64,000 bases of DNA from Wandonia sp964447015 (GCA_964447015.1 CAYUQU010000006.1:23248-87247); one strand, 5' to 3'; counted from the stretch's first letter, positions 7,991 to 15,944 are shown. Numbers and translations: made by a program. The notes: generated by a model not told the origin, from the sequence alone.

Positions 7991-8377
7991 TTGGAGAATT
8001 TCTATTTACTTTGTGAATGCCATCAGAATAAATTTAGAGTTTATCTAAATCAAAGCAATTCTGACTTGACAAAAAAGTTCACTGAAATAAATAGAAATGA
8101 AAAGTTGACAAGAAAGTTTGTATTAGTGATAGAAGCGATAAAAAATAAGACGGAGAATAAAACCCAATATAATTGGGAAGAAGATTTTGAATTTGGAAAA
8201 GTGTATGCAATAAAAATTGATTCACATAGGTTTTACACGCTTCAAACTACAAATGTAGGATATAGGGAACTTTATATTTGTAGATATGGCAAGAAAGAAA
8301 GTCAAGAAAATACCAAAAAATTGACAACAACTATAAAGACAATTCAAAGTATTCAAATCGAAAAAATAGAATTATGA
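7991..8377 (+). CDS. RelE/HigB-like toxin of a candidate TAC system
   Basis: A 128-residue protein whose C-terminal half follows the RelE/HigB mRNA-interferase pattern: a beta-hairpin (GKVYAIKIDSHRFYTL, RELYICRYG), then a KKESQENTKK turn (K101, K102, Q105) leading into a final helix. Those basic and glutamine residues match the KKxxxTP / KKxxQ region of the family. The start is TTG at 7991: a TAA stop lies two codons before it and no ATG exists in frame. The last four bases overlap the next gene (ATGA), the usual translational coupling of toxin and antitoxin. It would act by cutting ribosome-bound mRNA. Very A+T-rich. The family call rests on pattern and context, not a search. Confidence 0.65.
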   Translation: MENFYLLCECHQNKFRVYLNQSNSDLTKKFTEINRNEKLTRKFVLVIEAIKNKTENKTQYNWEEDFEFGKVYAIKIDSHRFYTLQTTNVGYRELYICRYGKKESQENTKKLTTTIKTIQSIQIEKIEL

Positions 8378-8811
8378 ACGAAGTAACACAAAGATTCTCT
8401 ATTCAATCTTATATAGATAAGAATAGAGAAAAAATTGATGAATCTTTAATTAGCTTACGTTTAATGAAAGAGGTTGATAGATTTCTAGATTATGAGAAAT
8501 TAAGTAATAAAGATTTGGCATTAAAAATGGGATATTCAGAATCTTATATTAGTCAACTTATGTCTGGTGTCAAAAATGTAAATATTTCATTTATTAATAA
8601 ATTTGAGAAATGTTTTGACGCCAAGTTTGACTTTAAAATTTATTTAAAAAATGAGAAAGTTTTTCTACATAGATTGGATGAAAGAACTCAATTTAACATA
8701 AACATAAATTTAAATATGTTTTTAATCAGGGAAGACCATTCAATGTTTTCATTTACTCAAAATAGTAAATCAATGTTCAATGTTACCGATGTAGAATACA
8801 AAACTTTGTAA
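8374..8811 (+). CDS. XRE-type HTH antitoxin with C-terminal extension (candidate chaperone-addicted antitoxin)
   Basis: A 145-residue protein. Residues about 43-80 form a Cro/C1 helix-turn-helix (LSNKDLALKMGYSESYISQL, then INISFINKFEKCF-like helix), as in HigA antitoxins. Residues about 90-145 form an extra C-terminal segment rich in hydrophobic and aromatic residues (MFLIRE, HSMFSFTQN, SMFNVTDVEY). In tripartite toxin-antitoxin-chaperone systems such a tail is the chaperone addiction domain that makes the antitoxin unstable unless a SecB-like chaperone binds it. The ATG overlaps the toxin stop by four bases and the SecB-like gene starts five bases after its stop. It probably binds its own promoter. 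The role of the tail is inference. Confidence 0.75.
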   Translation: MNEVTQRFSIQSYIDKNREKIDESLISLRLMKEVDRFLDYEKLSNKDLALKMGYSESYISQLMSGVKNVNISFINKFEKCFDAKFDFKIYLKNEKVFLHRLDERTQFNININLNMFLIREDHSMFSFTQNSKSMFNVTDVEYKTL

Positions 8812-8816
8812 TTATT

Positions 8817-9263
8817 ATGGAAAGTAAAGAGAAAGAAATACAATTTCAAATGAGAATTTCTTCAATAAGTGTTTTGAGATTTTCTCAGCATGATATAGAA
8901 GAGTTTGATCCTAACAAAGTTGATGCGATAGAATATCAATCTGACTTCGAGGTGAAAACATTACATGAAACCAGTGAAATTGCGGTTGAAACAACATTGA
9001 AGTTAAAGGTTCAAGAGCTGGATAGTTATTTTGGTGAGTTAAAAGTTTTGATGAAGTTTCATATTTCACCATTTGATACCGTGATAAAAAAAGTTGATGA
9101 TGGATATCAAATTCCTGATTTATTAATATTCAATTTATTTAATATTCTAATTGGTACAATAAGAGGGATTTTATATGAAAAATTAAGAGGAACGATACTC
9201 CAAAATGAAGTTTTACCGCTTTTTGATGTTAGAGATTTAATGAATGCAAAAAAAATTAAATAA
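8817..9263 (+). CDS. SecB-like chaperone (third gene of the candidate TAC operon)
   Basis: A 148-residue protein close in size to SecB (about 155). It follows the SecB pattern: an N-terminal strand IQFQMRISSISVLRF resembling the TFQIQRIY start of SecB, two central strands (ETTLKLKV, GELKVLMKF), then a helix FNILIGTIRGILYEKLRGT followed by PLFDVRDLM, which parallels the SecB C-terminal RECITSMVSRGTFPQL / PVNFDALF region. Sitting five bases after an HTH antitoxin that itself overlaps a RelE-like toxin, it fits the toxin-antitoxin-SecB order of Mycobacterium tuberculosis HigB1-HigA1-Rv1957. It would hold and protect the antitoxin rather than serve general export. Structure prediction would be decisive. 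Confidence 0.65.
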   Translation: MESKEKEIQFQMRISSISVLRFSQHDIEEFDPNKVDAIEYQSDFEVKTLHETSEIAVETTLKLKVQELDSYFGELKVLMKFHISPFDTVIKKVDDGYQIPDLLIFNLFNILIGTIRGILYEKLRGTILQNEVLPLFDVRDLMNAKKIK

Positions 9264-9474
9264 GACATCTTTTATTGTGTATGAAGATGAAACATTTTGA
9301 TTTCTTGTTTGTTGCGAAGCTCTAGCTAACTAATTTATAATCTATGTTTTATAACACCTTACTTCCTATCAGAGTGCAATAGTCGCTACTTCATTGCGTA
9401 TTATTTTCATAAGCCTAAATATAGCTTTTATTCCTATAAATCAGTAAAAGCTTTTCCATAGAAACCCCAATTTA
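9264..9474. other. Intergenic DNA, no feature seen
   Basis: The 211 bases between the SecB-like gene and copy B of the mpl tail are A+T-rich and contain no convincing gene, terminator hairpin with T tract, or RNA. Confidence 0.5.
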
Positions 9475-9601
9475 CTACCTCAATTCCTCCCCCAACTTCT
9501 CAAAATCAATCCCATCAAAATTCCCTGAGCTCATCATGAGGAGGGCTTTGTTGTGCCAACTTTGTGCGCGAATGTGGTTGAGGACGTGCTCGGCTTTGTT
9601 C
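9475..9601 (-). pseudogene. Remnant copy B of the mpl 3' end (near-identical)
   Basis: Bases 9480-9601 match 11239-11360 in the intact mpl gene with only three mismatches in 122 positions. Read in the mpl frame this encodes the last 40 or so residues and ends with the same TAG stop (9475-9477); two mismatches change residues (His to Arg, Asn to Ser) and the last codon is Arg instead of Lys. Similarity stops abruptly at about 9602, and no upstream mpl sequence is present, so this is a detached tail. Its closeness to the resident gene suggests a recent event. Confidence 0.92.
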
Positions 9602-9693
9602 CTTATTCTTTTGAAATAATTCTGACGTGATCTCGCATTTAGGTGAGGTAGAGAGACGGGATTTTCGTTCTTTTTATTTATTCTTTCCCTATT

Positions 9694-9740
9694 GAAGTGA
9701 AGCCAAAATGGTGTTTATTTTTGTATTTTGGCTGCACTTC
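9694..9740. repeat. Palindrome P1 upstream of the AAA ATPase
   Basis: GAAGTGAAGCCAAAAT (9694-9709) pairs with ATTTTGGCTGCACTTC (9725-9740), 15 of 16 positions, around a 15-base loop. The right arm is almost repeated at 9790-9805. It could be an operator, a transcript hairpin or an element end. Confidence 0.7.
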
Positions 9741-9763
9741 AATTTAATTTATTATCTCTAAAA

Positions 9764-9805
9764 GCAGCCAAAATGATAAATATTTTATATTTTTGGCTGC
9801 ACTTC
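9764..9805. repeat. Palindrome P2 upstream of the AAA ATPase
   Basis: GCAGCCAAAA (9764-9773) pairs perfectly with TTTTGGCTGC (9791-9800); the right arm continues with ACTTC as in P1. Its inner left arm is also inverted relative to the right arm of P1 (9725-9735), so the four copies can pair in alternative ways. The ATPase start codon lies 13 bases after the last copy. Confidence 0.7.
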
Positions 9806-9817
9806 AAAATTTTGCTT

Positions 9818-11227
9818 ATGCCTAAAAAAATCATAGGAAGAGATTTAGAGAAAGAAAGATTGGAAGACGCATTAGCCTCTCAAAGGTCGGAGCTGATAGC
9901 AATTTATGGACGAAGAAGGATAGGTAAAACTTATCTAATAAGAGAATACTATTCCAAACACATCATATTTAGCTTTTCAGGTCTAAGAAACGGAACTAGA
10001 CCAGATCAGATTGAGAATTTTATGCTTGAGTTGAACGAATTCACAGACAAATTCAAAGATGAAAAGCCAGAGAATTGGCTTCATGCTTTCAGTATACTAA
10101 AACAATTCTTAAAAGGAATACGAAAAACAAAAAGGAAGAAAGTCATATTCATAGATGAGTTTCCTTGGGTTGACACATTAAGATCGGGGTTCCTTCCAGC
10201 TTTTGAGAACTTCTGGAATACATACTGCACAACAAGAGACGATTTAATAGTAGTTATTTGTGGCTCAGCAGCTTCATACATGATTAAAAAAGTAATCAAA
10301 AATAGAGGAGGTTTACACAACAGGATTACACAAAAGATTAAATTATCCCCTTTTCAATTGAGAGAGGTGAAGGAATTTTTCGAAAACAAAGGGATAAGTC
10401 TTCCTGATATCGAAATTCTAAAAATATATATGGCTCTTGGAGGAGTTGCGGAATACTTGGAACACGTCAAAGTAGGAGATTCATCAGTTACTGCCATTAA
10501 TCGTCTCTGCTTCCAAAAAGGAGCTCAATTGGAATATGAATTTGATGAAGTCTTCAAATCACTTTTTGAGGAGGGGTCATATCATGAACAAATTATCCAA
10601 TCTTTATCCAAAGGGCCAAAGAAAGGAATGTTCAGAGATGAAATCCTAAAAGACCAAGGACTCAGTTCAGGAGGACAATTTACAAAATCAATGAATGAAT
10701 TAATAGAGTCTGGTTTTGTCGAGAAATATCAATCATATCGAGAGAATAGAAAAATGACTCTTTATCGGATTTTTGATGAATTCTGCCTGTTTCATTTACA
10801 GTTTATTGTTCCATTTAAAGGAAACCCTTGGACACAACTTTACACTAAAAAGGAGTACGAGTCTTGGAGTGGTTATGCATTTGAGATGGTTTGTTACAAG
10901 CATGTTGAATGTATCAAGAGGGAGTTAAAATGTGACCAGATTAATTCTAAGAATTACAGTTGGGTCAATAGTAAAGCACAAGTTGATCTTGTTATTGATC
11001 GAGATGATAACATTGTAAATCTATGCGAAATCAAATTCTACAATGACACATGTAAAATAGAGGCTAATTATGCAGATAGCTTGCGAAATAAGGAAACTCA
11101 ATTTAGAACCGAAACAAGCACCAGAAAGGGAATCAACACAGTAATGGTCACAACGTGGGGAATTACAGGAAAACATGCTGTTGGACTGGTCACAAATAGT
11201 TTGACCAAGGAATGCTTGTTTAAGTGA
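9818..11227 (+). CDS. AAA family ATPase with C-terminal DUF234-type PD-(D/E)XK-like domain
   Basis: With the ATG at 9818 the protein has 470 residues; the longer frame to 9728 would read through both palindromes and is unlikely. The N-terminal ATPase has Walker A GRRRIGKT (31-38) and Walker B VIFIDEFPWVD (about 108-118), followed by a GSAASYMI sensor segment. A winged-helix-like stretch follows (about 250-330). The C-terminal domain (about 345-470) carries VDLVID and CEIKFY (E404, K406), the DxE-x-K arrangement of PD-(D/E)XK nuclease folds assigned to DUF234. Such ATPases are widespread in archaea and Bacteroidetes with no settled role. Its stop is 6 bases before the convergent mpl stop. Confidence 0.85.
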   Translation: MPKKIIGRDLEKERLEDALASQRSELIAIYGRRRIGKTYLIREYYSKHIIFSFSGLRNGTRPDQIENFMLELNEFTDKFKDEKPENWLHAFSILKQFLKGIRKTKRKKVIFIDEFPWVDTLRSGFLPAFENFWNTYCTTRDDLIVVICGSAASYMIKKVIKNRGGLHNRITQKIKLSPFQLREVKEFFENKGISLPDIEILKIYMALGGVAEYLEHVKVGDSSVTAINRLCFQKGAQLEYEFDEVFKSLFEEGSYHEQIIQSLSKGPKKGMFRDEILKDQGLSSGGQFTKSMNELIESGFVEKYQSYRENRKMTLYRIFDEFCLFHLQFIVPFKGNPWTQLYTKKEYESWSGYAFEMVCYKHVECIKRELKCDQINSKNYSWVNSKAQVDLVIDRDDNIVNLCEIKFYNDTCKIEANYADSLRNKETQFRTETSTRKGINTVMVTTWGITGKHAVGLVTNSLTKECLFK

Positions 11228-11233
11228 GATCCC

Positions 11234-12586
11234 CTATTTCAATTCCTCCCCCAACTTCTCAAAATCAATCCCATCAAAATTCCCTGAGCTCATCATGAGG
11301 AGGGCTTTGTTGTGCCAATTTTGCGCGTGAATGTGGTTGAGGACGTGCTCGGCTTTGTTCATTACGATTACTCTTCCTCCAAAGGCATTTTGTACTTCAG
11401 AAACGGAGAGTTCGGGGAGTTTTTTGTTCGCAACGACGTCTGGGTTGAAATAGACGACCGCTACATCAGCTTTGTCCATTGCGTTTTTGTAGAGGGGTAG
11501 AAATTCCTTATTCAAACTGCTGAATGTGTGCAGTTCCATGTAGGCAAAGAGCTCTTTGTCTTCGTACTGTTCTTTTACTGCAGAAGTGGTGGCTTTCAGT
11601 TTGGAAGGTGAATGCGCAAAGTCTTTGAAAAGCACAAAATCGGGTGTTTCAGTCACTTTTTGAAGGCGCTTTCCTGCTCCAGTAAACGATTGCATAGCAG
11701 TTAAGAAATCTGAAGGTTCAATTCCCATTGCGCGACCGATTTCCATTGCACCCATCATATTCTGAAGGTTGTGCTGACCGAAAACATGCATGTGATATTC
11801 GTGGTTGTCGTAGGAAACAATAGTGGCATTGTCCTCGACCATATATTTGGGTGTTTGGTAGGCAATCACATCCAATTTTCCCTGCCATTTTTCACCCAAT
11901 TTTTTCACTTCAGGATCTTCGGTGTTGTAAATCAATCGTCCGTTGGGTTCTATTTTTTGACAGAAAATATCGAATTGCTCCACGTAATTCTCAAAAGTCG
12001 GAAACACATTGATGTGATCCCATGCAATTCCAGATATCAACGCAATATTGGGGTGGTAAAGATGAAATTTCGGTCGTCTATCCATAGGGGAAGAGAGGTA
12101 TTCGTCACCTTCCAGAATAGCGAATTTTGGACCGTGTTCCAATTTAACCATACAATCATACCCTTCAAGTTGCGCACCAACCATGTAGTTGATAGGAATC
12201 GATAATTCCTGACACACATGCAAAATCATGCTTGTGATAGTCGTTTTTCCGTGACTTCCGCCAATTACAACCCGAGTTTGGTTTTTGGTTTGTTCGTAAA
12301 TGTATTCAGGATATGAAAATACGGGGATGTTCAATTCCAACGCACGCTTCAGTTCAGGATTGTCTTCGCGTGCATGCATGCCTAAAATCACCGCTTCCGT
12401 TTGTGGAGTGATGCGTTCGGGAAACCAGCCTTCCGTCTCGGGTAGAATTCCTTCTTTCGCCAAACGTGAACGCGAAGGCTCAAAAATCTGATCGTCAGAA
12501 CCAGTTACCTGTTCTCCCTTTCGTTTCAGTGCGATGGCTAAATTATGCATGGCGCTACCACCTATGGCTATGAAATGTATCTGCAT
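11234..12586 (-). CDS. mpl: UDP-N-acetylmuramate:L-alanyl-gamma-D-glutamyl-meso-diaminopimelate ligase (Mpl)
   Basis: Mpl reattaches recycled murein tripeptide to UDP-MurNAc in the cytoplasm. I choose the ATG at 12586, giving MQIHFIAIGGSAMHNLA at the N-terminus, the normal beginning of the Mur-ligase Rossmann domain; the open frame extends 49 unlikely codons further up. The 450-residue length fits. Residues 110-116 (GSHGKTT) are the ATP P-loop, followed by LEGDEY (catalytic Glu region) and the HSPSK and GAGKRLQ motifs typical of Mpl. The last 122 bases occur again at 9480-9601 and, diverged, at 4878-4988. G+C is visibly higher than in the island beyond its stop. The FG-GAP gene starts 152 bases upstream, divergently. 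Confidence 0.95.
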   Translation of the reverse strand: MQIHFIAIGGSAMHNLAIALKRKGEQVTGSDDQIFEPSRSRLAKEGILPETEGWFPERITPQTEAVILGMHAREDNPELKRALELNIPVFSYPEYIYEQTKNQTRVVIGGSHGKTTITSMILHVCQELSIPINYMVGAQLEGYDCMVKLEHGPKFAILEGDEYLSSPMDRRPKFHLYHPNIALISGIAWDHINVFPTFENYVEQFDIFCQKIEPNGRLIYNTEDPEVKKLGEKWQGKLDVIAYQTPKYMVEDNATIVSYDNHEYHMHVFGQHNLQNMMGAMEIGRAMGIEPSDFLTAMQSFTGAGKRLQKVTETPDFVLFKDFAHSPSKLKATTSAVKEQYEDKELFAYMELHTFSSLNKEFLPLYKNAMDKADVAVVYFNPDVVANKKLPELSVSEVQNAFGGRVIVMNKAEHVLNHIHAQNWHNKALLMMSSGNFDGIDFEKLGEELK

Positions 12587-12737
12587 GGTTTCTATCTTTC
12601 TACGAAATTCGCAAAAAACACCGTTGAAGTTGATGTTTGTAAAATGAGTTTTACACAATTTTAAATGGAAAACAAGATTCTTCTTACCTTTATGGCAAAA
12701 CATACGTCTATAAGAGTAATTTGAAATCAACACAACT

Positions 12738-14978
12738 ATGAATTTTAAACACCTTTTAATCTGTTCATTTCTTCTTTCGTCAACTGTGTATGCGCAATTT
12801 GGGTTTGAACGCAGTAATCATATCCCAGTTATGTTTGCAGGGAATCCAATTGACATGGCTTGGTCAGGAGGCTTGAATTACGGTCAATTTTCCGAAATAG
12901 ATATGGATTTTGACGGTCGAATGGATTTGTTTGTGTTTGATAGAAGTGATAACCAAATACGAATTTTCCTTTCTAAAAACGATGGAACGAATGATTATTA
13001 TGAAGAAGCGCCACAATATAGATTTTCGTTTCCATCAGACGTGCGTTACAGAGCTTCTCTTGTAGACTTTAATCAAGATGGTTTGCCTGATATTTTTACT
13101 TATGGAATTGGCGGAATGAAAGTTTATCGCAATGTGGGTAATATATCAATCGGCCATCAGTGGGAGTTAGAAAAGAATTTGCTTTATTCGAACTATTACG
13201 GAACGATGGGGAACCTTTACGTAAGTTCCAGTGATTTACCTGCTATTGTCGATGTGGATGGAGATGGTGATATTGATATTCTTACTTTTCATATTGGAGG
13301 TGAGCGAGTAGAATACCATAAGAATATGAGTATGGAAAATTACGGCGTTCCAGACTCGCTCGAATATGTATTGATGAACGAATGTTGGGGGAATTTTAGA
13401 GAAGACGCCAATACAAATTCTGTCATTCTAAACAGTGATGTTTTTCCTTGTGGAGACGCGGGAGGCAATATTCCAGATCCTGAAATAGGTCAACTTGATT
13501 CGCTTAAAAGCAACCGTCATGCTGGCTCCACAATATTAGCAATTGACATGAATGGTTCGGGAGTCAAAGACTTGATTCTTGGTGATATTTCATTTCCAAA
13601 TTTGGTGATGCTCACCAATGGAGGCACAGCGCCAAATATGAATTCAGACATGATAGCGGTAGATAATAATTTCCCAAGTAACACCACTTCTTCCAATTTA
13701 AGTCTGTTTCCTGCTGGGTTTTATGTAGATGCTGATCATGATGGGGTGAAGGATTTGATTGTATGTCCAAACGCAAAAATCGTATCGGAAAATCAGCGAA
13801 GCATTTGGCGTTACAAAAATTTAGGAACAAATGACAATCCGAACTTTGTGTATCAAGAGAATGATTTTTTACAGAAAGAGATGATTGATGCAGGCTCATC
13901 AAGCATACCCGTGATTGTTGATGTAAACGGCGATGGATTGAAAGATTTAATTGTGGCTAATTTTTATAATTATAAGCCAACGATAGATAAAGAATCGCGA
14001 TTTGCGTATTATCAAAACACGGGAACTGCTGCAAATCCTGTATTTACGTATGTGGAGAATGATAAATTCGGAATGAGTTCACTAGGATTAGGATTACGTA
14101 TTATTCCAACTTTTGGTGACCTTGATGGCGACGGAGATTTGGACATGATTGTTGGTGCAGAAACGGGAAGAGTACACTTGCTTAAAAATAATGCAGGAGC
14201 TGGAAATTCAATGGTATTTGATACTCCTGAGTATAATTTAACTGATGCAGACGGTGTAGAAATAACTGTAGGGTCTTACAGTTCTCCTTTCCTTGTTGAT
14301 TTGAATAAAGACGGTTTATTGGATTTAGTAATTGGTAATAAAAATGGGATGTTGACTTACTATCAAAACACAGGAACAGCAGCGGAATATGAATTCTCAC
14401 TATACAATTCGCAATTAGGTCAAATTGACGTAGCGCCTTCTTCACCTGATGGGTATGCAGTGCCTTATTTTATTGAGATAGATAATGTTTGGCATCTTTT
14501 TATTGGAGCACGAGACGGGAAATTACATTACTATACAGGAATAGAATCCAATCTTGACCCAGGAATGACATTTGGGTTTTCATCATCAAACTACGCATTA
14601 ATTGACGTGGAAGGCTACAGTGCTTTTTGGATAGAGGATGTGAATGATAATGGTGAATTAGAGCTTTTTGCAGGAAATGATTTAGGTGGAATAGAGCTTT
14701 TTGAGGCTGATCCAAATTCTTCTGTTGGGTTCGAGACGCCGTCTAAAAACTTTGAGTTGAAATTATATCCTAACCCTGCTGAAAACATTTTAGTGATAGA
14801 AGGCTTGAGGGCGAATTCTGATATTGCATTTTACGATTTTCAAGGACGTGAAATCATGACATTATCAGCCACAAAAGAGATTGAAACGGTTGATGTAGAA
14901 TCGCTTTCGAAAGGCTTTTATTTTATCGTAGTTTCTGATGGAAACACGAAATTTACAGTTAGATTTGTGAAAAAATAA
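12738..14978 (+). CDS. FG-GAP/VCBS repeat protein with T9SS type A sorting domain
   Basis: A 746-residue secreted protein. Residues 1-19 form a signal peptide (ending YAQ). The body holds repeated FG-GAP/VCBS-type calcium-binding loops with the D-x-D-x-D-G pattern, for example DMDFDGRMD, DFNQDGLPD, DVDGDGDID, DADHDGVKD, DVNGDGLKD, DLDGDGDLD, DLNKDGLLD and DVNDNGELE, which suggest an integrin-like beta-propeller. The C-terminal domain from about residue 672 (LKLYPNPAENILVIEG ... SKGFYFIVV) is a type IX sorting signal. It is probably a cell-surface or released adhesin-like propeller. terC follows 10 bases after the stop, but shared function is unlikely. Confidence 0.9.
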   Translation: MNFKHLLICSFLLSSTVYAQFGFERSNHIPVMFAGNPIDMAWSGGLNYGQFSEIDMDFDGRMDLFVFDRSDNQIRIFLSKNDGTNDYYEEAPQYRFSFPSDVRYRASLVDFNQDGLPDIFTYGIGGMKVYRNVGNISIGHQWELEKNLLYSNYYGTMGNLYVSSSDLPAIVDVDGDGDIDILTFHIGGERVEYHKNMSMENYGVPDSLEYVLMNECWGNFREDANTNSVILNSDVFPCGDAGGNIPDPEIGQLDSLKSNRHAGSTILAIDMNGSGVKDLILGDISFPNLVMLTNGGTAPNMNSDMIAVDNNFPSNTTSSNLSLFPAGFYVDADHDGVKDLIVCPNAKIVSENQRSIWRYKNLGTNDNPNFVYQENDFLQKEMIDAGSSSIPVIVDVNGDGLKDLIVANFYNYKPTIDKESRFAYYQNTGTAANPVFTYVENDKFGMSSLGLGLRIIPTFGDLDGDGDLDMIVGAETGRVHLLKNNAGAGNSMVFDTPEYNLTDADGVEITVGSYSSPFLVDLNKDGLLDLVIGNKNGMLTYYQNTGTAAEYEFSLYNSQLGQIDVAPSSPDGYAVPYFIEIDNVWHLFIGARDGKLHYYTGIESNLDPGMTFGFSSSNYALIDVEGYSAFWIEDVNDNGELELFAGNDLGGIELFEADPNSSVGFETPSKNFELKLYPNPAENILVIEGLRANSDIAFYDFQGREIMTLSATKEIETVDVESLSKGFYFIVVSDGNTKFTVRFVKK

Positions 14979-14988
14979 TTCGCATTTT

Positions 14989-15726
14989 ATGTGGGATGTA
15001 CTTTTTACCGTTGATGGGCTAATCGCCTTGTTGTCATTAACTTTGTTGGAGATTGTACTTGGGGTTGACAACATTATCTTTATCAGTATTCTTGCCTCAA
15101 AAGTCAACAAAGACAAACAACGGAAAACCCGAAATTTAGGTCTTTTCCTTGCGCTTATCATGCGTATCTTACTACTTTTGGCAATAGGATGGATTGTGTC
15201 ATTAAAAGATGATGTGTTTGTTCTTTTTGATAACGGATACAGTTGGCGAGATATCATCCTAATTCTGGGAGGTTTGTTCTTGATGTACAAAAGTGTCACT
15301 GAAATCCATGTTAAAGTTACTGGTGTAGATGAAGAGTCTGAGCAAAAAAGTAAGGCAACAGTAAGAGGAGTTATTCTGCAAATTGTGCTGATTGATATTG
15401 TGTTTTCATTTGACTCCATTCTAACTGCAGTTGGAATTGTAGATGAAGTAATTATTATGATAGTTGCAGTGATTTTAGCAATGACAGTGATGATTATTTT
15501 TGCTAAGAAAATTTCAGATTTCATCAATGAGCGACCAACCATTAAGATGATCGCACTTTCATTCTTACTTACCATCGGTTTAATGCTTGTACTCGAAGGT
15601 TATGGAGAAGAAGTACCAAAAGGCTACATCTATTTCGCAATGGTTTATGCCCTAATTGTCGAGTTTCTGAATATCAGAATGCGCAAGAATCAGGAAAAGA
15701 AATTGAAAGTAAGAGACAAAGGGTAA
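14989..15726 (+). CDS. TerC family integral membrane protein
   Basis: A 245-residue inner-membrane protein of the TerC/Alx family, linked to metal (often manganese) efflux and to insertion or metalation of exported proteins. About seven hydrophobic helices are visible. The two family motifs with acidic residues in the membrane are present: LLEIVLGVDNIIF (about 18-30) and IDIVFSFDSILTAVG (about 138-152), which form the likely ion path. A charged loop (EESEQKSKATVRG) separates the halves. It starts 10 bases after the FG-GAP gene. The exact substrate cannot be read from sequence. Confidence 0.92.
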   Translation: MWDVLFTVDGLIALLSLTLLEIVLGVDNIIFISILASKVNKDKQRKTRNLGLFLALIMRILLLLAIGWIVSLKDDVFVLFDNGYSWRDIILILGGLFLMYKSVTEIHVKVTGVDEESEQKSKATVRGVILQIVLIDIVFSFDSILTAVGIVDEVIIMIVAVILAMTVMIIFAKKISDFINERPTIKMIALSFLLTIGLMLVLEGYGEEVPKGYIYFAMVYALIVEFLNIRMRKNQEKKLKVRDKG

Positions 15727-15741
15727 TTAGAGACTTTAAGA

Positions 15742-15764
15742 CTCAAGACTACAAGATTCAAGAC
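15742..15764 (+). repeat. Dispersed intergenic repeat, copy a
   Basis: Contains CAAGACTACAAGATTCAAGA. A closely similar sequence occurs in inverted orientation at 15870-15893 and in direct orientation at 22014-22040. Copies a and b together can form a long stem with a loop of about 105 bases in the terC-dnaB gap. Confidence 0.6.
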
Positions 15765-15869
15765 ACGTTAATGCTTAGTTTTTATCAATAAAATAATAAG
15801 ATATAAGCGTGTGTTTAATATGAAACAATTGTCGGGATTACCTAAACCATGCTCATCACAAAGTCTTAA

Positions 15870-15893
15870 AATCTTGAATTTTGCAGTCTTGAG
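15870..15893 (-). repeat. Dispersed intergenic repeat, copy b (inverted)
   Basis: On the minus strand it reads CAAGACTGCAAAATTCAAGA, two differences from copy a over 20 bases. Similarity continues a few bases outward (AAGTCTTAA / TTTAAGACT), lengthening the inverted pair. Confidence 0.6.
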
Positions 15894-15944
15894 TTTATCA
15901 AAAGGTGTGTTGAAAAGTTAACATCATAATTCTGCTCAAATATT

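Larger units (their letters stand above)
4878..11233. mobile_element. Accessory island inserted at the 3' end of mpl, delimited by copies of the mpl tail
   Basis: Between the terminator at 4829-4857 and the mpl stop codon lie about 6.3 kb of visibly A+T-richer DNA with genes of accessory type. The segment is bounded by one diverged copy of the mpl 3' end (4878-4988), divided by a second near-perfect copy (9475-9601) and ends against the intact mpl gene (11234). All three tails face the same way. This is the layout expected when DNA is inserted, more than once, at the 3' end of a housekeeping gene with the tail duplicated each time. No integrase, transposase or phage gene is visible inside, so the mechanism is unknown; calling it one mobile element is inference. 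Confidence 0.55.

Noticed and set aside
9728..9817. N-terminal extension of the AAA ATPase from a TTG at 9728
   Set aside because: The extra 30 codons run through two palindromes; MPKKIIGRDLE at 9818 is the usual start of this ATPase family.
4878..11233. Prophage or IS element
   Set aside because: No integrase, transposase, capsid, terminase or terminal inverted repeats with target duplication can be seen.
11771..12205. A 144-codon plus-strand open frame inside mpl
   Set aside because: It lies wholly antisense to the conserved mpl gene and has no signal, motif or promoter of its own.
14865..15575. A 236-codon minus-strand open frame overlapping terC
   Set aside because: It is the reverse-complement shadow of the TerC gene; the Ile/Thr/Ser-rich translation has no domain, and terC has all its family motifs.
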